Positions 25,637 to 34,124 of a stretch of 57,033 nucleotides of DNA are shown piece after piece. Under the pieces are notes generated by a model. The model made no database searches, was not told where the DNA came from, and worked only from the letters and a program-made list of their open reading frames with translations. Every line of letters starts with the position of its first letter. Position 1 is the first letter of the stretch. The translations under genes and the position numbers were made by a program. The stretch is taken from assembly GCA_947259585.1 (NCBI GenBank), contig CAMYMV010000006.1, positions 82,025-139,057 of the forward strand. Reading direction: 5' to 3'. Source of the stretch: an uncultured Gemmatimonadales bacterium. Lineage in GTDB: Bacteria; Gemmatimonadota; Gemmatimonadetes; Palauibacterales; Palauibacteraceae.

Positions 25637-26256
25637 GGGAACCACACCACGCCGGCTCGGAAGCCGAGCTCGGTGCCGGACGAGAGGCCCGTGATCCCGA
25701 GGAGCGGCACGTCCAGCTCTTCGGTCGAGAACGCCGAGAACAGCCCGGCCACATCGATGCCGAAGTTCTTCGTGACCCAGAACTCCGATCCGAGCGCCAA
25801 TCCTCCCTGGAAGCCATCGCGGCCTGGGGCCGGGTTCTCTCCCGGCGGCACGTCGGGAGGCGGAGGGTTGGGATCGAAGATGGGCCCCTCCGGCCGCCAG
25901 CGCGTGATTCCCGCCCTCACCTGTGCATACGGCTGGAATAGTTTGCCGCGCAGTAAGAGGAAGGTGCCGAAAAGCTGGAACTCCAACTGGCTGATGCTCT
26001 GATCCTGGAAGGGCTCTACGGCGGAGTAGGAGGCGACGTGGATCGAGACGCCCAGACGCCACCAGCTCGGCTGATACCAGATCGACCCCTCCGCGGGGAT
26101 GCCGTTGGTCATCAGCTCGCCGTAGTCGCCGCCGATCGACGACCAGCCGAGCGAGCCGCTGAACCCGAAGCCCTTCCTGTTCTCCTGCTGGCCAAAAAGG
26201 TCGCCGGCGTTGATCGCGAGGGCGAGGCCGACGCAGATTAGCGAAAGGCGCAGCAA
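25633..26256 (-). CDS. Outer-membrane beta-barrel protein
   Basis: This 207-residue protein has a signal peptide (LRLSLICVGLALAINAGDLFGQ) and eight or so amphipathic strands, for example GFGFSGSLGWSSIGGDYGE, WWRLGVSIHVASYS, LEFQLFGTFLLLRG and ELGFRAGVVWFP with a C-terminal aromatic. Size suggests an OmpA/OmpX-like eight-stranded barrel, with a proline-rich loop (DPNPPPPDVPPGENP). It heads the operon with DUF3943, the glycine-rich protein and the EEP lipoprotein, and is divergent from the ECF sigma factor gene 136 bases away, so the two may share a regulatory region. Confidence 0.8.
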   Translation of the reverse strand: MLRLSLICVGLALAINAGDLFGQQENRKGFGFSGSLGWSSIGGDYGELMTNGIPAEGSIWYQPSWWRLGVSIHVASYSAVEPFQDQSISQLEFQLFGTFLLLRGKLFQPYAQVRAGITRWRPEGPIFDPNPPPPDVPPGENPAPGRDGFQGGLALGSEFWVTKNFGIDVAGLFSAFSTEELDVPLLGITGLSSGTELGFRAGVVWFP

Positions 26257-26392
26257 ACGGGGCCGTATGGTAGCAGTGATATCAGAGCCTCCCGGGAAGC
26301 CGTAATTGCCTATCCAATTAACACGATGTAGCTATCAACGCCAGTGCCGAAAACGAACGCCTCGAAAGGATTCGAAGGATGACTCGGGAGCG

Positions 26393-27169
26393 ATGACCGA
26401 GACCGCGGGATCGGCGATCCCTCGCCTTTTGGACGAGCACGGGGACCAGATCTACCGGCTCGGACTGCAGGTGTGCGGAGACCCACAGACCGCCGAAGAT
26501 CTCGTGCAGGAAACCTTCATCCGGGCCTACCGGGGGTGGGACGGATTCGAGGGCCGTTCCAAGGCGTCCACCTGGCTTTACACGATCGCGGCGCGCACCT
26601 GTCAGCGAATGAAACGGAAGCGGGCCGGCGAGCCGCGGCACCTGGAGTCGCTCGCCGAGCTGCTGCCCACGCGCGAGGACGGGGTTCTGACGGCCGTCGA
26701 CGATGAGCATCCCCTGGAAGCGCTGGACCGGGAAAGGATACGGGAGAGCGTCCAGCGGGCGATCGGCGAGCTTCCGCACGCCTTTCGGATCCCGCTGGTT
26801 CTCAAGGAGATGGCCGATCTCTCGGTGGCGGAGATCGCTTCGATCATGGGCCTGACGGAAGGGACGATAAAGACGCGTCTCTACCGGGCGAGGATGAAGC
26901 TCCGCCGGGTCCTGAGCGCCGAGCTTCCGACCCGGACCGGCTCGCCTCCGGACCACGCCCGGAGGGAATGCCTCGACCTGCTGAAGGCCAAGCAGGATGC
27001 GCTCGACAAGGGCGTTCCCTTCCCCGTACCACAGGAATCCGTTTGCGAACGCTGCCGCTCCCTCTTCCTTTCATTGGACATGGCCCACGAGGCGTGCCAG
27101 CGCATCTCGGGCGGGGACCTACCGGACGCCGTCCGAGAGGTCTTGACCGAGAGGTTCGCCGAAATGTGA
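26393..27169 (+). CDS. ECF sigma factor with C-terminal Cys/His (anti-sigma-like) domain
   Basis: This 258-residue protein has a sigma-70 region 2 (EDLVQETFIRAYRGWDGF, about residues 35-52) that binds core and the -10 element, and region 4 (LPHAFRIPLVLKEMADLSVA then EIASIMGLTEGTIKTRLYRA, about 127-166) with a helix-turn-helix. Unlike ordinary ECF factors it continues about 80 residues with a domain bearing CERC at 218-221, H232 and C235, plus HARREC near 188-193. This resembles a zinc-binding anti-sigma fold fused in cis, so activity may be controlled by metal or thiol state. ATG 26393 has GGGAG close upstream; a longer in-frame extension is not favoured. It precedes the sulfur module by 142 bases. 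Confidence 0.85.
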   Translation: MTETAGSAIPRLLDEHGDQIYRLGLQVCGDPQTAEDLVQETFIRAYRGWDGFEGRSKASTWLYTIAARTCQRMKRKRAGEPRHLESLAELLPTREDGVLTAVDDEHPLEALDRERIRESVQRAIGELPHAFRIPLVLKEMADLSVAEIASIMGLTEGTIKTRLYRARMKLRRVLSAELPTRTGSPPDHARRECLDLLKAKQDALDKGVPFPVPQESVCERCRSLFLSLDMAHEACQRISGGDLPDAVREVLTERFAEM

Positions 27170-27310
27170 TGGACGAGATGTGACGGCCGTGTGACGGACA
27201 GGCCATGGCGGCTCCGGGAACCTGGAGCCGTCCACGTGTCTCCCAAGCATCGTAAACGCTCCACGACGAGCGCCCGAAGCTGGGACGAAGCCACAAGGAG
27301 ACCCGAGCCC

Positions 27311-27880
27311 ATGATCGAAACCCTCTCGCAACCTTGGCCCTGGTGGGTCGCCGGACCCTTGATCGGCCTCATCGTGCCAGTTCTTCTCTTGATCGGCAGC
27401 AAGCAGTTCGGGCTTTCCACCAGCTTCCGGCAGATCTGCGCGGCGACCGCTCCCGGTCAGATCGAGTACTTCCGCTACGACTGGAAGCGGGGGATGTGGC
27501 GGCTGGCGCTCATCCTCGGCATCATCGGCGGCGCTGCGATCGGAGCGACGTGGCTGGCCAGTCCGGATCCGGTCATCGGCATCTCAGAGGCAACCAACTC
27601 GGATCTCGTGGCGCTCGGCATCACCGATTTCAGGGGCATGGTCCCGAGCGAGTTCATCAGCTGGAGTGGGCTCCTCACACTGCCCGGCTTCGTGATGGTC
27701 GTCGTGGGCGGCTTCTTCGTCGGCTTCGGCGCCCGCTACGCGGATGGCTGCACCTCGGGTCATGCGATCAGCGGCCTCTCGACGTTTCAGTTCTCATCGC
27801 TGATCGCCGTGTTGGGCTTCTTCGCGGGCGGGCTCGTGGCGACGCACCTCCTGCTCCCGCTCGTCTTCCGCGCCGGGTGA
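27311..27880 (+). CDS. YeeE/YedE family membrane protein (first half transporter)
   Basis: 189 residues, about four or five membrane helices, with the YeeE/YedE core GFFVGFGARYADGCTSGHAI (conserved Cys). The family includes thiosulfate transporters that move substrate through conserved cysteines. Here the transporter is encoded as two halves; this is the N-terminal partner. The gene follows the sigma factor and is separated by four bases from the second half, so they are co-translated. The ATG at 27311 was chosen; the upstream part of the open frame has no membrane character. Substrate is likely a sulfur compound, consistent with the downstream persulfide dioxygenase-rhodanese gene, but direction is unknown. 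Confidence 0.85.
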   Translation: MIETLSQPWPWWVAGPLIGLIVPVLLLIGSKQFGLSTSFRQICAATAPGQIEYFRYDWKRGMWRLALILGIIGGAAIGATWLASPDPVIGISEATNSDLVALGITDFRGMVPSEFISWSGLLTLPGFVMVVVGGFFVGFGARYADGCTSGHAISGLSTFQFSSLIAVLGFFAGGLVATHLLLPLVFRAG

Positions 27881-27884
27881 TCCG

Positions 27885-28319
27885 ATGATCGAGAAGAAAG
27901 GACTGCTGCCCTACGTGATCCTGGGAGCCTTTCTCGGAATCGTCTTCACCAAGGGAGAGGTGATCTCCTGGTTCCGGATCCAGGAGATGTTCCGCTTTCA
28001 GAGCTTCCATATGTACGGGATCATCGGATCCGCGGTCGCCGTGGCGGCCCTGGCGACATGGGTGATCAAGCGCCACGAGCTGCGGACGCTGGGCGGCGAG
28101 GAGATCGAGACGAAGGTGAAGCCCTCGGCCGGCCTCAACTATCGCTACTGGATCGGGGGCTCGCTGTTCGGGCTCGGCTGGGGCCTTCTGGGCGCATGCC
28201 CCGGACCGATCTACGCACTCATCGGGAACGGCATCACGGTGATGTTCGTGGCGCTGTTCGCCGCTCTGGCCGGCGCGTGGGCCTACGGCTACTTCGCGCC
28301 CCGGCTGCCGCACCACTGA
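27885..28319 (+). CDS. YeeE/YedE family membrane protein (second half transporter)
   Basis: 144 residues with helices VILGAFLGIVFTKGEVISWF, HMYGIIGSAVAVAALATWVI and LFGLGWGLLGACPGPIYALI; the GACPGP loop is the conserved Cys motif of the second half of YeeE/YedE proteins. It complements the preceding gene, and the pair probably assembles into one sulfur-compound channel. Four bases separate the two genes and about 60 separate it from the MBL-rhodanese gene, indicating an operon. Confidence 0.85.
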   Translation: MIEKKGLLPYVILGAFLGIVFTKGEVISWFRIQEMFRFQSFHMYGIIGSAVAVAALATWVIKRHELRTLGGEEIETKVKPSAGLNYRYWIGGSLFGLGWGLLGACPGPIYALIGNGITVMFVALFAALAGAWAYGYFAPRLPHH

Positions 28320-28381
28320 CGAATCACGAAATCAAGCAGGACCGACGGTTTGAGAATCCATAGCCCCGAGGAGACCGAACG

Positions 28382-29842
28382 ATGCTCTTGAGACAGATCT
28401 TCGACGACAAGCTCGCACAGTACGCCTACCTGGTCGGCTGCCAGGCGACGGGCGAGGCCCTGATCATAGACCCGGAGCGCGACATCGACCGGTACGTCGA
28501 GCTGGCCGAGTCCGAGGGGCTGACGATCACGGCGATTACCGAGACGCACATCCATGCCGACTTCCTCTCCGGGGCTCGCGAGTTCGCCGAGCGCTTCGGG
28601 ACGAAGCTCTATCTCTCCGATGAGGGGGATGCGAACTGGAAGTACGAGTGGGTCAAGGACGGCGATTACGACTACGAGCTCCTGAAGGACGGGGACACCT
28701 TCCGCATCGGCAACATCAGCGTGCAAGCCGTTCACACGCCCGGCCACACGCCCGAGCACGTGGTATTCCTGATCACCGACGAGGGAGGTGGCGCGAACGA
28801 GCCGATGGGGATGGCGAGCGGCGACTTCGTCTTCGTGGGAGACCTGGGCCGGCCGGACCTGCTGGAGACCGCGGCCAAGGTCGAGGGAATGATGGAACCG
28901 TCCGCCCGGCGGCTGTACTCCTCCGTGCAGGGCTTCCTCGAGCTCCCGGACTACCTGCAGGTGTGGCCCGCGCACGGTGCCGGCTCGGCCTGCGGCAAGG
29001 CGCTGGGCGCCGTGCCGGACACGACCGTCGGCTACGAGAGGCGGTTCAGCCCGGCGATCGACGCCGCCCTGCGCGGCGAGGATGAGTTCGTGGACTTCAT
29101 CCTCACCGGCCAACCGGAGCCTCCGACCTACTTCGCCCGCATGAAGCGGGACAACAAGCTCGGCGCCCCGGTACTGGGCGACCTTCCGTCCCCGCGCAAG
29201 CTCGCGCGCACGGAGCTCGAGAAGCTCTCGGGGCGTGAGGACCTACTGGTGGTCGATACCCGGCTGGACCGGGACGCCTACATGGCCCGTCACCTCAAGG
29301 GCTCGCTGTATGCCCCGCTGGACCGGGCGTTCAGCCAGGTCGTCGGCTCGCTGGTCGAGGACGAGACGACTCCGCTCTTTCTCGTGGTCCGGGAGGAGGA
29401 CCTGGACGAGGCGGTCCGGGACCTCGTGCGGATCGGCTACGACAACGTGGCAGGGTTCGTGGAGCCGGAGGCGCTGGAGGCCTACTTCATCGACGGCGGC
29501 GCCTACGAGTCGATCGACGTGATCGACTTCAAGGACCTGGAGACGGCCCGCAAGGACGAGGGGGCGCTCCCGCTGGACGTCCGCTTCTCCTCGGAGTTCG
29601 AGGAAGGCCGCGTGCCGGGGTCGCTCAACACCTCCTACACGCGGCTTCCGGAATATGAGACCCGTATCCCCGAGGACGAGACGCTGCTCGTCTACTGCCG
29701 GACCGGTTCCCGGGCCGCCGCAGCCGCTTCGTACTTGAAGCGGCAGGGATTCGACGTGCGCTACGTTGACGATCTGATCGCCGATTACCCGGCGATCGGC
29801 CCGCTCGAGAAGACCGAGGCGGCGGAGCCCGTAGCGGTCTGA
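28382..29842 (+). CDS. MBL-fold persulfide dioxygenase-like protein fused to two rhodanese domains
   Basis: This 486-residue protein has an N-terminal metallo-beta-lactamase fold of the ETHE1/CstB type: THIHADFLSG (H56, H58, D60), H122 in HTPGHTPEH, D154 in FVGDLGRPDL and H198 in WPAHGAG. The 2-His/1-Asp iron site of persulfide dioxygenases (expected H56, H122, D154) is present; the position after D60 is Phe where many MBL proteins have His. Two rhodanese-like domains follow; the first lacks a catalytic Cys (LFLVVREED), while the second has YCRTGSR with C439. Expected role is oxidation of glutathione- or CoA-persulfide to sulfite with sulfur transfer to thiosulfate. It lies between the transporter halves and SulP. 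Confidence 0.9.
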   Translation: MLLRQIFDDKLAQYAYLVGCQATGEALIIDPERDIDRYVELAESEGLTITAITETHIHADFLSGAREFAERFGTKLYLSDEGDANWKYEWVKDGDYDYELLKDGDTFRIGNISVQAVHTPGHTPEHVVFLITDEGGGANEPMGMASGDFVFVGDLGRPDLLETAAKVEGMMEPSARRLYSSVQGFLELPDYLQVWPAHGAGSACGKALGAVPDTTVGYERRFSPAIDAALRGEDEFVDFILTGQPEPPTYFARMKRDNKLGAPVLGDLPSPRKLARTELEKLSGREDLLVVDTRLDRDAYMARHLKGSLYAPLDRAFSQVVGSLVEDETTPLFLVVREEDLDEAVRDLVRIGYDNVAGFVEPEALEAYFIDGGAYESIDVIDFKDLETARKDEGALPLDVRFSSEFEEGRVPGSLNTSYTRLPEYETRIPEDETLLVYCRTGSRAAAAASYLKRQGFDVRYVDDLIADYPAIGPLEKTEAAEPVAV

Positions 29843-29868
29843 AGCAGGCGCCCCCGCGGGGGTCCGCC

Positions 29869-31599
29869 ATGGCACCGCTCCTGAGGCGACTCGCCCCGAT
29901 CGCGGGCGAGCTGGCGTCGTACGATCGCGGCAAGCTGAGAGGTGATCTCTCCGCGGGCCTGACGGTGGGGGTCATGCTCATCCCGCAGGGGATGGCGTAT
30001 GCCCTCATCGCCGGGCTGGAGCCGATCTACGGGCTCTACGCGGCGCTGGCCCCTCTCGCCGTGTACGCGGCCTTCGGCACGTCGCGGCCACTCTCCGTCG
30101 GTCCGGTTGCGATGGTCTCCCTCCTGGTCGCCGCGGGGGTCGCCCCGCTGGCCGGAGCCGATCCGGAGCGCTACGTCGCCCTCGCCGTACTCCTGGCCGC
30201 CATGGTCGGCGTGATCCAGCTCGCGCTCGGACTCGCCCGCTTCGGCTTCCTGGTGAATTTCCTCTCGCACCCGGTGCTCACCGGCTTCACGGCCGCGGCG
30301 GCGCTCATCATCGGCTTCAGTCAGCTGAAGCACCTGCTGGGGATCGCTCTGCCCCGATCGACCCAAGTTCACACCATCATCGCGGACGCCGTGCGGCAGG
30401 CCGGCTCCACCCACTTCATCACGTTGGTGATCGGCGTCGCCGCCATCGTGATCCTCGTGGCACTCAGGCGATGGAAGCCGAGCTTCCCGGCCCCACTGGC
30501 CGTCGTCGCCCTGGGAACGGTCGCGGTCGGAACGCTGTCGCTCGACGCGGCCGGCGTCCGGATCGTGACGGACGTTCCGAGAGGCCTCCCGTTGCCCCGT
30601 CTGCCCGCCGTCTCCGGCGGCGATCTAGGCGCACTCCTGCCGACCGCCTTGATCATCTCGATGGTCGGGTTCATGGAATCGATTGCCGTCGCCAAGGTCT
30701 ACGCGAGTCGCGACCGCTACGAGGTGGACGCGAGCCAGGAGCTGGTGGCTCTCGGGCTGGCGAACGTAGCGGGCTCCATCTTCCAGGCCTACCCGACGAC
30801 GGGCGGTTTCTCTCGCACGGCGGTGAACGATCGGGCCGGAGCACGTACGACGCTCTCTTCACTGTTCGCTGCCGGGATCATCGCCCTGACGCTGCTGTTC
30901 CTGACCCCGCTCTTCTACTACCTCCCCAACGCCGTACTCGCGGCAATCGTCATGGTGGCCGTGTCGGCTTTGATCGACTGGCGGGAGGCTCGCTTCCTGT
31001 GGCACGTAAAGCGCCGGGACTTCTTCCTGATGGCCATGACCTTCGTGGCGACCCTAGCCCTGGGGATCGAGCAGGGCATCCTGCTGGGCGTCGTCGCGTC
31101 CCTCATCGTCCTCGTGCACGAGAGCTACCGGCCGCACACAGCGGTCATGGGCCGGCTGCCGGGCACGGCGACGTTCCGCAACGTCCGCCGTCACCCCGAG
31201 GCGCTGGTGCGAAGCGGCGTCGTCGTCTTTCGGGTCGACGCCCCTCTGTTCTTCGGGAACGCCGGCTTCCTCAAGGACAAGCTGAGGGAGATAGCGGGTC
31301 GTGACCCGGCGCTCGACACGCTCGTTCTCGACGCGTACCCGGTGAATCAGATCGACTCGACGGCCGCCCACGCGCTGAGGGAGATCGTGGAGGAGTTCCG
31401 GGCCGCCGGGATCCGGTTCTTCTTCGTGGGAGTGAAGGGCCCGGTTCGAGACGTCCTCGAGAAAGCGGGCATCGTGCATCTGGTGGGCGCCGACCACTTC
31501 TTCTTCGAGGTGCACCAGGCGACCGAGGCGGCCGAAGCGGAAGCGTCGCTAAGACCCGATCCCTCTCCCGACCTCAGGCCATCGCCGGCAGCCGTCTAG
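29869..31599 (+). CDS. SulP family inorganic anion transporter with STAS domain
   Basis: This 576-residue protein carries the SulP/SLC26 membrane core with many transmembrane segments. Recognisable parts are GLTVGVMLIPQGMAYALIAG, LSHPVLTGFTAAAALIIGFS and IFQAYPTTGGFSRTAVN. A C-terminal STAS domain follows from about residue 440 (VVVFRVDAPLFFGNAGFLKD, LVLDAYPVNQIDSTAAHAL). SulP proteins carry sulfate, bicarbonate or other anions. Its place 26 bases after the persulfide-dioxygenase-like gene points to sulfate or sulfite handling, as the last step of the sulfur module. Start ATG 29869. Confidence 0.92.
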   Translation: MAPLLRRLAPIAGELASYDRGKLRGDLSAGLTVGVMLIPQGMAYALIAGLEPIYGLYAALAPLAVYAAFGTSRPLSVGPVAMVSLLVAAGVAPLAGADPERYVALAVLLAAMVGVIQLALGLARFGFLVNFLSHPVLTGFTAAAALIIGFSQLKHLLGIALPRSTQVHTIIADAVRQAGSTHFITLVIGVAAIVILVALRRWKPSFPAPLAVVALGTVAVGTLSLDAAGVRIVTDVPRGLPLPRLPAVSGGDLGALLPTALIISMVGFMESIAVAKVYASRDRYEVDASQELVALGLANVAGSIFQAYPTTGGFSRTAVNDRAGARTTLSSLFAAGIIALTLLFLTPLFYYLPNAVLAAIVMVAVSALIDWREARFLWHVKRRDFFLMAMTFVATLALGIEQGILLGVVASLIVLVHESYRPHTAVMGRLPGTATFRNVRRHPEALVRSGVVVFRVDAPLFFGNAGFLKDKLREIAGRDPALDTLVLDAYPVNQIDSTAAHALREIVEEFRAAGIRFFFVGVKGPVRDVLEKAGIVHLVGADHFFFEVHQATEAAEAEASLRPDPSPDLRPSPAAV

Positions 31600-31624
31600 G
31601 TTCGAAGCGCCCGGAGCCGACCGC

Positions 31625-34012
31625 TCAGCTCAGCGAGCCCTGAGCTCGTGCCCGGCCGCGGCCCGCCGTCCAGTCACGGAGCGCCTCGTCGCTCAGCGGC
31701 GGCGAGAGGTGGAAGCCCTGCCCGGTGGGGCAACCCAAGGCCTTGAGGCCCCTCAACTCGCCGCTGTTCTCGATCCCCACGGCGGTGACCTCGAGACCCA
31801 GGCCGGAGGCCAGCCCGACGAACGAGGCGACGGCCGCGGATGTGCTCTCGCTGCCGAACGGGCTGAAGCCGAGGCGCCGGTTGATCTTGATGGCGTCCAC
31901 GGGCAGACGCCGCAGCGCCCCCAGGGCCCCGAACCGCTCGCCGAAGCCGTCGATCGCGACGGCGATGCCGAGGTCTCGAAGCCGCCGCAGAGCGACTCTG
32001 GCCCTAAACCAGGTCGCCTCGTCCACCTCGACCCTCAGCCGCGCCGGGAGGGCACCCGTCGAGTCCAGGATGCGGGCCACCTCATCGATGAAATCGGGCA
32101 GCTCGAACTGCAGTCGAGACATGTTCACCGACACCCACGCGTCCCGGAGAGGGGGCGGCTCGTTCTCCCAGGAGCGGAGGTCCGCGCACACCTTCCGAAG
32201 CACCCACAGCCCGAGCGGATGGATCAGCCCGCTCTCCTCCGCCAGTGCCAGGAACTCATGCGGGAAAAGGAGACCGCGTCCGGGATGCTCCCAGCGTAGC
32301 AACGCCTCCAGCCCCACCAGCCGATCGGTGTGAAGATCCATGACCGGTTGGTAGTGTACCCGGAACTCCGAGTCCTCCAGCGCCTGGCGCAGCCGACCTC
32401 GGCCGCCCGGCGTCCCGGGGAGCTCGACGGCCGTCGCCTGCCCGGCCGGCTCGAACGGTGCGCTCGGGTCCAGGCTCGCGCGGTGCCGGGCCTCGTCGGC
32501 CAGTCGGCCCAGATCGGCGGAGGTCAACGCCCCGGCCTCGCTGATCGCGCTCGCCACCCGGACTCTTAGCTCGACCTCCCTCCCGTCGACCGTGAAAGGC
32601 GCCTCGAAGGCAGCCGAGATCCGCGCTGCCGCACGCAGGACACCGCCTCTCTTCTCGACCTGCTCGAGCACCGCCATGAACGCATCGTCCCCGAGACGCA
32701 CGAGGGTGTCCTCCTGCCTCAGCGTGCCCTGCAGGCGCTTGCCGACGGCAGCCAGAAGCCGGTCTCCGGCCGCCCACCCCAACTCCTCGTTGACGGAGCG
32801 AAAGTCCACGACGTCGACGACCAGGACGGCCACCGCCATCCTCGCCCGCTTCGCTCTGGCGAGGGCATGCTCGAGTCGATCGAGGAGTAGCAGGTGGTTG
32901 CCGAGGCCGGTGACCGGGTCGTGAAGCGCGAGGTGGGTCAGATGCTGTCGCGCCTCGAATCGCTCGGTCACGTCGCCGGCGACACCGAGCCACCGGATCG
33001 AGCCATCGGCCGGGGCCGACATCGACAGGCAGCGCTCGGCGATCCAGCGAATCGTCCCGTCGGGACGAACGATTCGGTACTCGAGCTCTCCCGGCGGACT
33101 CGCCGCTTCCACGCGCCGGCGGTCCTCGGGGTGAACCGTCGCCAGGAACGGTCCGAAGCCGGCGTACAGCGGCTCGCGGCTCCGGCCCCAGACGCTCTCG
33201 TAGGCGGGGCTCACATAGATGAATCGGCCCGTCCCGGCATCCCGAATCCAGAACACCTCGCGCATCGAGTCGACCAGGTCGCCGAACCGGCGCTCGCTCT
33301 CCTCCAGTCGGTGCCTGGGCGGGCGCCTCTGGAGCGCCATCAGCCTCCAGGCGAGCAGGAGCGTGATGAGGAGAGCCAGGCCGGCCAGCCAGGCCACACC
33401 GCGCATGACAGGATCCTCCAGCGCCAGAAGCCGGGCTAGGCGGTCCAGCCGGGCCGTCTCGATTCCGGCGAGCGTCGCGCCTAGACGCTCGGCAGCCAGC
33501 GTCGCGCCGTCGTACATCTCCAGCTGCGCCGGCATGCGCCGAAGAAACTCGGGCGCGAAGCCCGGCTCCTCGAGGAGGAGTCGCTCCTGGTCGATGTGCC
33601 AAGCGGCGGCTCGGGTCCGCACATCGCTCAGCTGGGCCACGCTCTGCGCGCCCAGGCGCCGGGCCAGCGGCGCGAGCTGCAGGAGGATGGAGTCCCCACG
33701 GGCCCGCGCCTGGCCGTATCGCTCCTTGTTCCTTACGTCGCGGTCAAGCAGGTATCCGCGCACGGCAGCGGCTTCCCGATCCAGCGTCGCGCCCAGATCC
33801 GCCGTCAGCGAGCGAGCGGGCCGGACGACCTCCTCGAGCTCGGTACGGTCCTCGAGGACACGCTGTTGAAGGCGTCGCGGAACGAGCGTTGTTACGAGGA
33901 TGGCGGCGGCGAGGACGAACACCGCGGCAAGGAGGGTGAGGAGTCTGCCGAGCCGGCGCCAAGTGGCGGACGCGGCTCTACCGGCCGGCCCCATTCGATC
34001 TCCCTCGGTCAT
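31625..34012 (-). CDS. CHASE3-like/PAS/GGDEF/EAL signalling protein with degenerate catalytic motifs
   Basis: 795 residues: N-terminal membrane helix (LLTLLAAVFVLAAAILVTTLV), a periplasmic helical CHASE3-like sensor (about 45-195), a second helix (GVAWLAGLALLITLLLAWRL), a PAS domain (about 240-355; DSMREVFWIRDAGTGRFIYV), GGDEF (about 365-520) and EAL (about 540-785). The GGDEF signature reads LGDDAFM, lacking the Glu needed for cyclase activity. The EAL domain keeps LEALLRW, VNMSRLQF and the Lys in DAIKINRRL, but the usual DDFG is IDGFG, losing one metal-binding Asp. It may bind c-di-GMP rather than make or break it. It lies 112 bases downstream of the usher-like gene, on the same strand. Confidence 0.85.
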   Translation of the reverse strand: MTEGDRMGPAGRAASATWRRLGRLLTLLAAVFVLAAAILVTTLVPRRLQQRVLEDRTELEEVVRPARSLTADLGATLDREAAAVRGYLLDRDVRNKERYGQARARGDSILLQLAPLARRLGAQSVAQLSDVRTRAAAWHIDQERLLLEEPGFAPEFLRRMPAQLEMYDGATLAAERLGATLAGIETARLDRLARLLALEDPVMRGVAWLAGLALLITLLLAWRLMALQRRPPRHRLEESERRFGDLVDSMREVFWIRDAGTGRFIYVSPAYESVWGRSREPLYAGFGPFLATVHPEDRRRVEAASPPGELEYRIVRPDGTIRWIAERCLSMSAPADGSIRWLGVAGDVTERFEARQHLTHLALHDPVTGLGNHLLLLDRLEHALARAKRARMAVAVLVVDVVDFRSVNEELGWAAGDRLLAAVGKRLQGTLRQEDTLVRLGDDAFMAVLEQVEKRGGVLRAAARISAAFEAPFTVDGREVELRVRVASAISEAGALTSADLGRLADEARHRASLDPSAPFEPAGQATAVELPGTPGGRGRLRQALEDSEFRVHYQPVMDLHTDRLVGLEALLRWEHPGRGLLFPHEFLALAEESGLIHPLGLWVLRKVCADLRSWENEPPPLRDAWVSVNMSRLQFELPDFIDEVARILDSTGALPARLRVEVDEATWFRARVALRRLRDLGIAVAIDGFGERFGALGALRRLPVDAIKINRRLGFSPFGSESTSAAVASFVGLASGLGLEVTAVGIENSGELRGLKALGCPTGQGFHLSPPLSDEALRDWTAGRGRARAQGSLS

Positions 34013-34124
34013 TCAACCGGTGAGCACCCCAGCGCGAGAAAGCGGCAGCGTCGAGCGACTGCTGCCATCATGGGAGGCTACATCGGCTGTGGCAAGCTCG
34101 GGACGGGTACCGCCGGCTATCCGG

